Source: Deltaproteobacteria bacterium (GTDB lineage Bacteria; Myxococcota_A; UBA796; SXON01). From it: DNA of 64,000 nt. Position numbers and translations under genes: made by a program. Below the pieces are notes generated by a model. The model did not search any database, was not told where the DNA came from, and saw only the letters and a program-made list of their open reading frames with translations. Location: the NCBI GenBank assembly GCA_947486185.1, contig CANKTH010000007.1, forward strand, positions 1-64,000, written 5' to 3'. Numbering within the stretch: the first letter of the stretch is position 1; each line of letters begins with the position of its first letter. Shown piece by piece: positions 16,747-24,446 of this stretch.

Positions 16747-18393
16747 ATGTTGCTCATCCTTCTGGCCTGTGGTCCCGGTTTCGAGGAGACGACCACCCGC
16801 TTCCCGACACCGCTCGACGGCGGCGGCCTGGACACGCCGATCGAGGAGCTGCCCGAACCCGAGGACACCGGACCGTGGCGCTCAGGCGTGGTCGAGCCCG
16901 ATCCGCCTCCCGGCCTGATGTTCAACGAGGTCATGTCCAACAATCGCTCGGCGTGGTCGCCAGTTCCGGGTGAGATGCCCGACTGGATCGAGCTGTTCAA
17001 CCCGACGGTCTCGAGCGTGCCGCTGGCTCGGGTCGCGGTGAAGGACCGGTCGGGCTCAGTCTGGTATGGTAGCGCCGGCGAGCTCCTACCCGGCGGCTAC
17101 TACATCCTCTACGCGGATGGCCAGGACACCGGCGATCATACGCCATTTGGGCTCGGCGCCGCGGGGGATGAGCTGGTGTTGTACGTGGACGGCCTCGCGG
17201 TGGATCGGATCGCCCTCGGCGAACTGCCCGACGACGTGTCGTGGGCACGTTTTCCCGATGGGGGAAGCTGGGATGTCACGATTGACGTCACGCCGGGGGA
17301 CACCAACGGCATGGTGGCCTCCGAGACGCTGGACCCGGCGGACAACCTGTGGGGTACCAAGCTCGTACACCGGGTGGACATCACGCTTGACGCGGCCACG
17401 ATGGCCAGAATGGGGCGCAATTGGGTGGACGGCGGCTTCGCGTTGGATGGTGTCAACTTCGATCCCGTCAACATGCGGCTCCGCGGCTCGATGACGTACG
17501 TGCCAATTTCAGGTAAAGCTTCCTTCAAGGTGGATCTCAACGACTTTTTCGACACCGACTACCGTGGTGTCGAGGCGTTCAACATCCTCAACATGTATTG
17601 GGAGGCGAGCCTCGCCCGCGAATACATCGGCTACCACATCTTCCGGGAGATGGGCGTTCCGGCCTGCCGCAACGCCTACACCGAGCTCTGGGTCAACGAC
17701 GAATATTACGGCCTCTACCTGCTCTCCGAGCTCTATGACGACGTGTTCCTCGACTCGTTCTATGGAGACCAGGACGGCTTCATGCTGTGGGAGCCCGAGA
17801 GCGGCGATTTCACCACCAGCGCCGGCTCCTGGGACTGCGAGGAGGAGCCGTGCGACGCGTCGAAGGTCACTCCGATCGCCGAGATCCTGGAACGTCACAC
17901 GTCCACCGACGCCGACATCGCCGAGATGGAGGTGTACCTCGACCTCGAAAACGCGCTGTGGGAGATCGCCATCGAAGGCGCGATCGATCAGTGGGACGGA
18001 TATTGCGCTGTCCACAACTACCGGGTGGCCTACAACCCGGCGACTGAGCTCGTGCAGCTCATCCCCTCGAGCCTCGACCTGACCTTTGGGGCCTACTCCG
18101 GCTACACGATGGATCTCTACACCTGCTCGGGCAAGCTGCTGTCCTTCTGTCTCAACAATACCGCCTGTGCCGAGCGCTACGAGACCATCTTGTTGGACCT
18201 CGCCGACTACCTGGAGAATGGCGAAATCGACGTGCTTCAGGACACGCTGTTCGCCCTGTCGGAGCCGTATATGGCGGCCGACGAGCCCCGCGACCAATAC
18301 ACCTACACCACCTACGTGTCCCACCACGACACGTTGAGAGGGATCCTGGCGGACCTGCCGGCGAACATCCGAGCCGCGGTGGCCGCTCGCTGA
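16747..18393 (+). CDS. LTD-CotH lipoprotein (copy 1)
   Basis: The 548-residue product is a lipoprotein (LLILLACGP lipobox at the extreme N-terminus). A Pro/Glu linker is followed by a lamin-tail domain (about 57-165: LMFNEVMSNN...DWIELFNPT) and a CotH domain (about 205-500). The CotH part keeps the MRLRGS strand, a SGKASFKVDL lysine segment, EYYGLYLLSE and the aspartate motif SSLDLTFG. CotH proteins are atypical protein kinases in spore coats, and in myxobacteria they are often surface lipoproteins with unknown substrates. The usual WNNNYYLY segment is replaced by a divergent sequence, so activity is uncertain. Confidence 0.87.
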   Translation: MLLILLACGPGFEETTTRFPTPLDGGGLDTPIEELPEPEDTGPWRSGVVEPDPPPGLMFNEVMSNNRSAWSPVPGEMPDWIELFNPTVSSVPLARVAVKDRSGSVWYGSAGELLPGGYYILYADGQDTGDHTPFGLGAAGDELVLYVDGLAVDRIALGELPDDVSWARFPDGGSWDVTIDVTPGDTNGMVASETLDPADNLWGTKLVHRVDITLDAATMARMGRNWVDGGFALDGVNFDPVNMRLRGSMTYVPISGKASFKVDLNDFFDTDYRGVEAFNILNMYWEASLAREYIGYHIFREMGVPACRNAYTELWVNDEYYGLYLLSELYDDVFLDSFYGDQDGFMLWEPESGDFTTSAGSWDCEEEPCDASKVTPIAEILERHTSTDADIAEMEVYLDLENALWEIAIEGAIDQWDGYCAVHNYRVAYNPATELVQLIPSSLDLTFGAYSGYTMDLYTCSGKLLSFCLNNTACAERYETILLDLADYLENGEIDVLQDTLFALSEPYMAADEPRDQYTYTTYVSHHDTLRGILADLPANIRAAVAAR

Positions 18394-18417
18394 CATCCCG
18401 GCGAAGGCCGCCGGCGA

Positions 18418-19485
18418 TCAGCCTCCGAGGAGCCGACGCGGTCCCGCACCAGGCCCTTCGGTGATCGGCTTGTGAAGTACGATCTCCCGCCCGGCGGCCA
18501 CACCGTCGTGAAAGGTGCCGGTGACCGTCAGCGTCGAGCCACGGGTGGCGGTCAACCGGGGATGGCGCCGCCGCTCAAAGCTCTCCAGGCCGGCGTCGCC
18601 CACCCATACCAGTCCCTCGGCCGCCGACGTTCGGCCCTCCTCCTTCAATCGACGATAAAAGCCGTCAATCACCCCGGCAAGGTAGCGACGGCGCTCCCGG
18701 TCGCCGGCGAGGCGTCGATCCTCGCGGTATCGGCGCCACAGCCGCTCGGCAGTCTCGAGCAAGAAGCCGTAGACATAGCTTGCGATCTCGATGTTCTCCG
18801 GCGTCCCGGCGATCTCCAACACCGTGCCGTCCCGCCCGGTGGCGACCTCGTAGGACGACACCCACACCCCGCGGACAAAAAAGAAGTCTGTCAGCACCGA
18901 GCCCAGCCACCGGATGTGCGCGTCGTGGCGCTTGGCCGGCTCGCCGACGTGACGGAAGACGTAACGGTGCTCCCTACCAACATGTTCCAGGTTGTACGCT
19001 AACATCAGCCGACGCGCCGCCGCCATGGCCGACTCCGCCTCGTGCAGGTTGGGGCTCTCCGCCAACGCAAGAAGCCTCGTGATCCGGCGGAGCACCCGAT
19101 CATCCTCCTGCGGTACGAGACCCGGCGGGAGGCCGGAAGCGGCGGGGTCGATGCCCATACGCTGACAGACGTGGCGAAACGCCGGCCCGTGCGCGGTCTC
19201 CCCGTGCACATGCAGCACCTCGTCGACGTACTGGTGGGCCATTTCATGGCGCAACACCTCGACTACGGCGCTCCACGGGTGGGTGGTCACCAGCACGTGC
19301 GAGAGGCTGATCGTGCGGGCCCGGCGCTCCCACGATCCGAGGCGGACGGAGGCGTGATCGATCCGCAGCAGCGCAGGCTTCAACACCTGCTGAAAGTGCG
19401 TGTAGTTCTGTTGACGCCACTCGGCGGCGAGTCGGTGCAGGAGCAGCGTTTCGAGCGCCGCCGAGAGCACCGCCGCAGCGCTCAT
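18418..19485 (-). CDS. SprT-like zinc protease domain fused to DUF2786
   Basis: The 355-residue product has an SprT-like metallopeptidase domain with the zinc motif HEMAH (80-84) and a downstream third-ligand region (HGETAHGPAF). It is followed by a DUF2786 segment (about 132-170, LLALAESPNLHEAESAMAAARRLML). In this family SprT-like domains cleave protein bound to DNA (SPRTN type), but bacterial SprT-DUF2786 proteins are uncharacterised. ATG overlaps the preceding SRPBCC stop as ATGA. It ends convergently with the CotH gene. Confidence 0.88.
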   Translation of the reverse strand: MSAAAVLSAALETLLLHRLAAEWRQQNYTHFQQVLKPALLRIDHASVRLGSWERRARTISLSHVLVTTHPWSAVVEVLRHEMAHQYVDEVLHVHGETAHGPAFRHVCQRMGIDPAASGLPPGLVPQEDDRVLRRITRLLALAESPNLHEAESAMAAARRLMLAYNLEHVGREHRYVFRHVGEPAKRHDAHIRWLGSVLTDFFFVRGVWVSSYEVATGRDGTVLEIAGTPENIEIASYVYGFLLETAERLWRRYREDRRLAGDRERRRYLAGVIDGFYRRLKEEGRTSAAEGLVWVGDAGLESFERRRHPRLTATRGSTLTVTGTFHDGVAAGREIVLHKPITEGPGAGPRRLLGG

Positions 19486-19889
19486 CCAGCCTCCAAACCG
19501 TCCCGCAGCCGCAACAGCGCGTCCTTCCAGCCGCTGTCAACCACCGCCCGGACGGCGACATCTTCAAAAGCCGGATTGAGGTGCTGCACATTCACAACCG
19601 TCTCGCCCCCGTCCACGGCGATTTGGAAGGCGGTACGCCCACCACTCCAGGGGCCCGCGGCGGCCTTGTCCCAGTGGATCTCCAGGCGACCCGTCGGACG
19701 ATACACATGGATCAAGCCGACATCTTCAGCCTCCTGACCCTTGAGCTTGACCACAAGGCGCCCCCCCGGGCGCGCGTCCACCCGCGCTTCGTCGACCAGC
19801 CAGGCGCGGAGCCCGTCCGGAGTCGTGAGCGCCTGCCAGATGGTGCGCGAGGAGGCGTCGATCGAGACCTGTCTGCGGATCGTGGACAT
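19482..19889 (-). CDS. SRPBCC (AHSA1-like) domain protein
   Basis: The 135-residue product is a single START/SRPBCC ligand-binding fold of the AHSA1 type (VSIDASSRTIWQALTTPDGLRAWLVDEARVD, then a C-terminal helix DSGWKDALLRLRDGLEAG). Such proteins bind hydrophobic ligands or act as co-chaperones. It follows the FAD subunit gene by 10 nt and overlaps the SprT gene, so it is in the Mo hydroxylase operon. In CO dehydrogenase operons a CoxG SRPBCC protein has a role with the enzyme, so a similar role is possible but unproven. Confidence 0.85.
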   Translation of the reverse strand: MSTIRRQVSIDASSRTIWQALTTPDGLRAWLVDEARVDARPGGRLVVKLKGQEAEDVGLIHVYRPTGRLEIHWDKAAAGPWSGGRTAFQIAVDGGETVVNVQHLNPAFEDVAVRAVVDSGWKDALLRLRDGLEAG

Positions 19890-19899
19890 GGCGGCGGGC

Positions 19900-20898
19900 C
19901 TAACGTGAAGCGCGGAGTTCGGCTTGTGTGGGCACAAGCAGGGCCCGAAGCGCCCGCTCCGTGTATACCCGAGCCATCTGCCGGCGCCATCCGACGCCTC
20001 CTGAGATGCTCGCCTGAGGCCGGGTCTGGGCGAACACGAGCTCTCCGATCCCGGCGATCTCCGCTTCGCCTAAAGCGCGGTGGCAAAAAGCCTCGAGCCC
20101 CCGGACACCTTTGGGTTGGGGGTTGGCCGCCCCGATCACGATCTCCAGGCGTTCGAGCCAGCTGTCCCCCGCGGGCAATACCGCCACAACCGCGACACCA
20201 AGCTGGGGAAAATCGATCGAACCGCGAGACCGGAGCTTCAAGTAGGTGGCGCGGGTGCCGGGGGCGGGTGTCGGCAACACCACCGCCACAAGGAGCTCAC
20301 CAGGGGCGAGCTTGAGGTGATCCATGCCGTTGAACCGGAAGAGCTCGCGGATCGACAGCTCCCGGGTGCCCTCACGCCCCTGGAGCCGCAGGCGGGCGTC
20401 ATACGCGAGGAGCGTAGGCACGGTGTCGCTCGACTGGGCGGCGACGCAGGTCTTGGGGCCGCCTACCACATGGCACCAGTCGCCCTCGGCCTTGAGGCAA
20501 TACCCGAGTGACTTCCGCCAGAACTCAGTCTGGTTGTAGTAGAAGCAGCGGGTGTCGAGCAACACGTTGCCACCCAACGTGGCCATCGCCCGGATCTGCG
20601 GCCCGGCGACCAGTCCCGCCGCCTCCGCGAGCGCCGGAAAAAAGGCAGAGATCTCAGGGTGTCTCGCGAGAGCGGCCATTCGCATGCCCGCGCCGATGAC
20701 CCATGAATCCCCCTCCCGCAGCACCTCGCCCCGGAGACCGCCGATGCCGATCACCCGGCGCGGCCCGACGATCCGGTGCTTGAGGTTGGGTAACAGGTCG
20801 GTACCCCCCGCGACATAGGCGCTGTCCGGGCCCCACAGGTCCGCCGCCTCGGTGTAGGAGCGGGCGTGAACGTATTGGAAATCCGCCATCCTCAACAT
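19900..20898 (-). CDS. hcrB: FAD subunit of 4-hydroxybenzoyl-CoA reductase-type Mo hydroxylase
   Basis: The 332-residue product is a CoxM/XDH-type FAD subunit with AYVAGGTDLLPNLK and MATLGGNVLL as the FAD motifs. After the second motif it has an insertion with Cys118, Cys134, Cys142 and Cys151. The spacing 16-8-9 is the same as I recall for the extra [4Fe-4S] loop of Thauera 4-hydroxybenzoyl-CoA reductase beta subunit, which most xanthine-oxidase relatives lack. The start ATG at 20898 has GGAGG nine bases upstream and lies one base after the Mo subunit stop. The symbol marks the type, not a proven substrate. Confidence 0.82.
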   Translation of the reverse strand: MLRMADFQYVHARSYTEAADLWGPDSAYVAGGTDLLPNLKHRIVGPRRVIGIGGLRGEVLREGDSWVIGAGMRMAALARHPEISAFFPALAEAAGLVAGPQIRAMATLGGNVLLDTRCFYYNQTEFWRKSLGYCLKAEGDWCHVVGGPKTCVAAQSSDTVPTLLAYDARLRLQGREGTRELSIRELFRFNGMDHLKLAPGELLVAVVLPTPAPGTRATYLKLRSRGSIDFPQLGVAVVAVLPAGDSWLERLEIVIGAANPQPKGVRGLEAFCHRALGEAEIAGIGELVFAQTRPQASISGGVGWRRQMARVYTERALRALLVPTQAELRASR

Positions 20899-20899
20899 G

Positions 20900-23728
20900 T
20901 CAGCGCGCCTCCGCCGCAGGGTCCCCGGCGGTCGCCGACCGGGCCGCCCGGGCCGCGAGCGCCTCCAGCACACGATCGGGGGTAAAAGGCAGGCTATACA
21001 ATCGTATCCCCAGGGCATCGGCCACCGCATTGGCGATTGCCGGGATGATCGGGTGGAGCGGCCCCTCACCCGCCTCCTTCGCGCCGTAGGGGCCGCCCGG
21101 ATCGAGACTCTCCACAATCATCGCAACGATCTCGGGCGTGTCCTTGGATGTCGGGATGCGGTAGTCGAGCAGATTGGGCCCGAGGTGCAGGCCGCGGTGG
21201 TCGAAGGTGTGTGCCTCCATCAACGCCTCGGCGAAACCCATGTATACGCTGCCTTCAATCTGGCCTTCTACGAGCTGTGGGTTGAGCGCTCTGCCGCAGT
21301 CGTGCGCCGCCCAGACCGTTTCAACTGTGATGAAACCGGTCGCCGGATCGACGCTGACCTCACACACGTGGGCGGTGGTTGAGTAGGCCGGCGACGCGCC
21401 GATCGTGCCGCCCCGATACTCGCCCCCAAGCTTACGGGTGTGGTAGCCCCCATGCTCGGCCAGGGTGCCACTATTCCCCTCCGCGGCGATGAGCACCTCT
21501 CGAATTGGCATCTTGGTAGCTGGCTCTTCAACGTCAAAGTAGAAGCCACAAGCCACGCCGACCCGCTCCGGCCCCACCTTCCACCGCTCAGCCACCGCGC
21601 GCACCATCCGCTCTCGAAGTTTGCGCCCCGCCTCCATCGCGGCGGTCCCCGCCATGAAGGTCACCCGGCTCGAGTAGGAGCCAAGATCGACCGGCGTGAG
21701 CTCGGTATCCCCCGAGATGACCGTGATCGCGTCGGGCGGGACACCGGTCTCCTCCGCCACCACCCAGGCCAACATGCCGTCGCTGCCTTGCCCGATGTCG
21801 TTGGCGCCACAAAAGACCGTGAGCCGCCCGCTGCGATCACCCCGGATAATCACGCCCGATTGCGGCATTTCATTGGGATAGATCGGGTAGGCGGTGCCGC
21901 TGATGTACATCGAACTGGCCACGCCGAGCCCTCGCCCATACGGTAGCTTCCCCCTACGCTCCTTCCAGCCTGAGGCGCGTTCGACCGCGTCGAGGCACTC
22001 GGCGAGCGCCATGGACGGCACCAGCTGGCCGTTGACCGTTCGACTGCCTGACACCACGGCGTTCCGCCGGCGCAGCTCGATCGGGTCGATAGCCAGCTTC
22101 TCCGCCAGCTCGTCCACTGCACACTCGAAGGCGAACCGTGGCTGCACCGAGCCGTGGCCACGTTTCGGGCCGCAGCAGGGTTTGGTGGTGTACACCCGCC
22201 GGGCGCGAAAGTGGTAGGTCTCCATGCCCACCGGCCCGGTCAACAGTTGGCCTGCGTAGTAGGCCGTGACCAGGCCAAAGCTATGGTACGCGCCGCCATC
22301 GATGAGAATGTCAGAGTCTACCGCGGTGATCTTACCACAACGGTCGGCGGCCACCTTCATGGTCATGTCCATGGGGTGCCGGCCCCGGTGACTGTAAAAC
22401 ACCTCCTCTCGGGTGTAGAGGATCTTGACCGGACGGCCGGCCTTCCGCGCGAGCAGCGCCGAGGCGAACTCCAGGTCGAAGGGTTCGGATTTCCCACCAA
22501 AAGCGCCGCCCACCACGGGCTGGATCACGCGGATCCGGTCCGCCGGCAGCCCCAACACCTTGGAGAGCTCCCGGTGAAGGTAGTGACTGACCTGCGTGGC
22601 GCTCCATAAGGTCAGGTTGCCATCGGCCGACCACGACGCCACCGCACAGTGCGGCTCGATCGGCGCGTGGGTGCTGCCCTCGTAGAACCAGCGGCCTTCC
22701 ACCACCACATCGGCAGCGGCCAACGCAGCGCCCACCTCACCGAAAGCGAGATCCACCTCCTTGCAGAGGTTGTCGGTTCGCGGCCGGCCTTTCCAGTCCA
22801 CGTCGTGCACGAGGGGTGCGTCGGCGTTCAGCGCCGCGGCCGGGTCGAGCACCGCGGGCAAGACCTCATAGTCCACCACGATCGCGTCGAGCGCTCGGAT
22901 CGCGGTCTCTTCGTCGACCGCCGCCACCGCCGCCACCGCGTCTCCGATGTAACGCACTTTCTCGAGGGCCAACGCGTGTTCGTCGGGGGTCCATGGGATG
23001 ATGCCGTAGGGGACAGGCGCGTCTTTACCCGTCACCACCGCGTAGACCCCGGGCATCGCCTGGGCTGCGCGGGTGTCGATCGAGCGGATACGCGCGTGGG
23101 CATAGATGGACCGGAGGATCTTGCCGTGTGCCATCCGCGGGAGCGCGATGTCATCGGCGTAGATCGCCTCTCCTGTCGCCTTCTGGATCGCGTCGGCCTT
23201 CCGACCGCGAGCGCCGATAACTTGGAAGCCCGGCGCGGGAGTGCCGTAACGTTGGGGCACGTGACGCTCCACGCCCCGCTCGGCGAGCCGAATCGCCTCG
23301 TATATCTTGGTATAGCCCGTACACCGGCAGAGATTTCCCGACAGTGCCTCGCGCATCGCCGCGTCGCTCGGGTGGGGATCGCGGTCGAGCAGCGCCTTGG
23401 CCGACAGGATCATGCCCGGCTGGCAAAACCCGCATTGAAGTGCTCCTGTCACGTCAAAGGCGCGCTGAATGGGGTGCGGGCCCTCAGGGCTGGCGACGCC
23501 CTCGATGGTGGTGACATGTGCCCCCGCAGCCGCAGCCGCCAGCGTGAGGCAGCTCAGCTGGGGCTCCCCGTCCACCAGGACGGTACAAGCTCCACAATCT
23601 CCCTTATCACAGCCCTGCTTGGTGCCGGTCAGGCGCAGGCGATAACGGAGGAGCTCGAGCAGGGTCCAATGATCGGGGATGTCTACCTCGATCATCTCGT
23701 CATTGACGCTGAGGCGCACAGGCGGCAT
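20900..23728 (-). CDS. hcrCA: Fused [2Fe-2S] and Mo-binding subunits of 4-hydroxybenzoyl-CoA reductase type
   Basis: One 942-residue chain joins two subunits that are separate in characterised enzymes. Residues 1-165 are the iron-sulfur subunit with the plant-type cluster (Cys40, 45, 48, 60) and second cluster (Cys99, 102, 134, 136). From about 170 is the Mo-cofactor subunit with GGAFGGK (407-413), CCGPKRGHG (518-526) and KEAGEGPLHP with the catalytic-type Glu888. These motifs match the dehydroxylating 4-hydroxybenzoyl-CoA reductases better than aldehyde or CO dehydrogenases. The ATG at 23728 starts exactly at the ferredoxin domain; an open frame continues 90 codons upstream in low-complexity sequence and is rejected. 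Confidence 0.87.
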   Translation of the reverse strand: MPPVRLSVNDEMIEVDIPDHWTLLELLRYRLRLTGTKQGCDKGDCGACTVLVDGEPQLSCLTLAAAAAGAHVTTIEGVASPEGPHPIQRAFDVTGALQCGFCQPGMILSAKALLDRDPHPSDAAMREALSGNLCRCTGYTKIYEAIRLAERGVERHVPQRYGTPAPGFQVIGARGRKADAIQKATGEAIYADDIALPRMAHGKILRSIYAHARIRSIDTRAAQAMPGVYAVVTGKDAPVPYGIIPWTPDEHALALEKVRYIGDAVAAVAAVDEETAIRALDAIVVDYEVLPAVLDPAAALNADAPLVHDVDWKGRPRTDNLCKEVDLAFGEVGAALAAADVVVEGRWFYEGSTHAPIEPHCAVASWSADGNLTLWSATQVSHYLHRELSKVLGLPADRIRVIQPVVGGAFGGKSEPFDLEFASALLARKAGRPVKILYTREEVFYSHRGRHPMDMTMKVAADRCGKITAVDSDILIDGGAYHSFGLVTAYYAGQLLTGPVGMETYHFRARRVYTTKPCCGPKRGHGSVQPRFAFECAVDELAEKLAIDPIELRRRNAVVSGSRTVNGQLVPSMALAECLDAVERASGWKERRGKLPYGRGLGVASSMYISGTAYPIYPNEMPQSGVIIRGDRSGRLTVFCGANDIGQGSDGMLAWVVAEETGVPPDAITVISGDTELTPVDLGSYSSRVTFMAGTAAMEAGRKLRERMVRAVAERWKVGPERVGVACGFYFDVEEPATKMPIREVLIAAEGNSGTLAEHGGYHTRKLGGEYRGGTIGASPAYSTTAHVCEVSVDPATGFITVETVWAAHDCGRALNPQLVEGQIEGSVYMGFAEALMEAHTFDHRGLHLGPNLLDYRIPTSKDTPEIVAMIVESLDPGGPYGAKEAGEGPLHPIIPAIANAVADALGIRLYSLPFTPDRVLEALAARAARSATAGDPAAEAR

Positions 23729-23789
23729 GAGGCGCTCTAACGTGGTGGCGAGCGGGCTGGGGGGCTGGGCGTGCCCCTCCGCTCCGCTC

Positions 23790-23868
23790 CGGGTCGGGCC
23801 CCTTCGGGGTCGGGCTCGCGCCCTCCGACCGAGCTCCGCTCGGCCCGGCCTACGGCCGCCCTCCGGGC
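23790..23868. repeat. Noncoding cluster of short hairpins with 3-nt loops
   Basis: The 473-bp gap 23729-24201 has no credible gene. It contains a string of short hairpins: CCCC-TTC-GGGG (23799-23809), CCGAGC-TCC-GCTCGG (23829-23843), CGGCC-TAC-GGCCG (23846-23858) and GCCC-TCC-GGGC (23858-23868). All have 3-nt loops, as in the array at 4350-4439, but there is no fixed period. The upstream promoter of the Mo hydroxylase operon should be in this gap; I cannot point to it. Confidence 0.55.
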
Positions 23869-24150
23869 CCCTCACGCGGGCGGCCCGGCTATACCGGCCG
23901 AACCGGCTCCGAAACGCGGCAGCACTCTCCTGAGGCAAGATCAACGGCCCAGCCGACGTGGTCTCAGCCCGAGCCCCAGCCGCCCGCGCCCCGCAGGGCG
24001 GACGCAACCGATGGCGTCCAGCGCGACCGTGTGCCAGCGGTTCACCCGGAAGAAGCGCTGGGAATCGAAGCTGCGCTCAAGGCTGGCTATGGACGCCGCC
24101 GAGGTCGAGTGCGTGTCATCGAGACGGTGGACAGGAGCCGCCGGCACCCA

Positions 24151-24190
24151 GAAATGAAAACAGCCGCCAAGAACGAAGGTTCGAGGCGGC
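24151..24190 (-). terminator. Rho-independent terminator of tRNA-Val
   Basis: On the minus strand a GCCGCC/GGCGGC stem (24190-24185 with 24168-24163) is followed by TGTTTTCATTTC. It begins 12 nt after the tRNA 3' end, the expected place for its terminator. Confidence 0.7.
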
Positions 24191-24201
24191 CATCTGGAGG
24201 G

Positions 24202-24276
24202 TGGTGGACGATACTGGATTTGAACCAGTGACTTCCACCGTGTGAAGGTGGCACTCTGCCGCTGAGTTAATCGTCC
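24202..24276 (-). tRNA. tRNA-Val(CAC)
   Basis: The minus strand folds as a full cloverleaf. Acceptor stem GGACGAT/ATCGTCC, D-arm ACTC/GAGT, anticodon stem CCACC/GGTGG with loop TTCACAC (anticodon CAC at 24244-24242, reading GUG valine), T-arm ACTGG-TTCAAAT-CCAGT. The 3' ACCA is encoded. Short ORFs called across it are artefacts. Confidence 0.95.
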
Positions 24277-24289
24277 GCGACCGCGCCCA

Positions 24290-24315
24290 AGTATCCTGGC
24301 CGGCGTATGCGTCAA
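24290..24315 (-). promoter_or_regulatory. Possible promoter of tRNA-Val
   Basis: On the minus strand TTGACG (24315-24310) is a good -35 element. A GATACT (24295-24290) could be the -10, but the spacer is only 14 nt, shorter than usual. Its position about 14-20 nt before the tRNA 5' end is right. Confidence 0.35.
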
Positions 24316-24428
24316 GGGCACGATGCCCTCATGCTCGGGCGGCCAGGCCCCTCTCGGAAATTCCGGCCTATGGTCCAGCATATACGCCTGGGCCTCACGC
24401 GTGGGCCCGGGGCGGCAGAGCCCTGCGG

Positions 24429-24446
24429 CTGAGCTCGGGGGCTCAG
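24429..24446. terminator. Hairpin over the stop codon of the DLFG protein gene
   Basis: CTGAGC (24429-24434) and GCTCAG (24441-24446) pair with a 6-nt loop and include the TGA stop. No T-tract follows. The 166 bp from here to the tRNA hold only the possible tRNA promoter. Confidence 0.35.

Noticed and set aside
22649..23740. 363-codon plus-strand frame opposite the Mo hydroxylase gene
   Set aside because: His/Arg/Asp-rich composition typical of antisense frames in GC-rich genes; the minus strand encodes conserved Fe-S and Mo motifs over the same bases.
23729..24007. N-terminal extension of the Mo hydroxylase frame by 93 codons
   Set aside because: Low-complexity Arg/Pro/Gly sequence from the hairpin region; the ferredoxin domain starts right at ATG 23728.
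23958..24245. Short plus-strand ORFs ending DTGFEPVTSTV over the tRNA
   Set aside because: Translation of the antisense of tRNA-Val, a common artefact.
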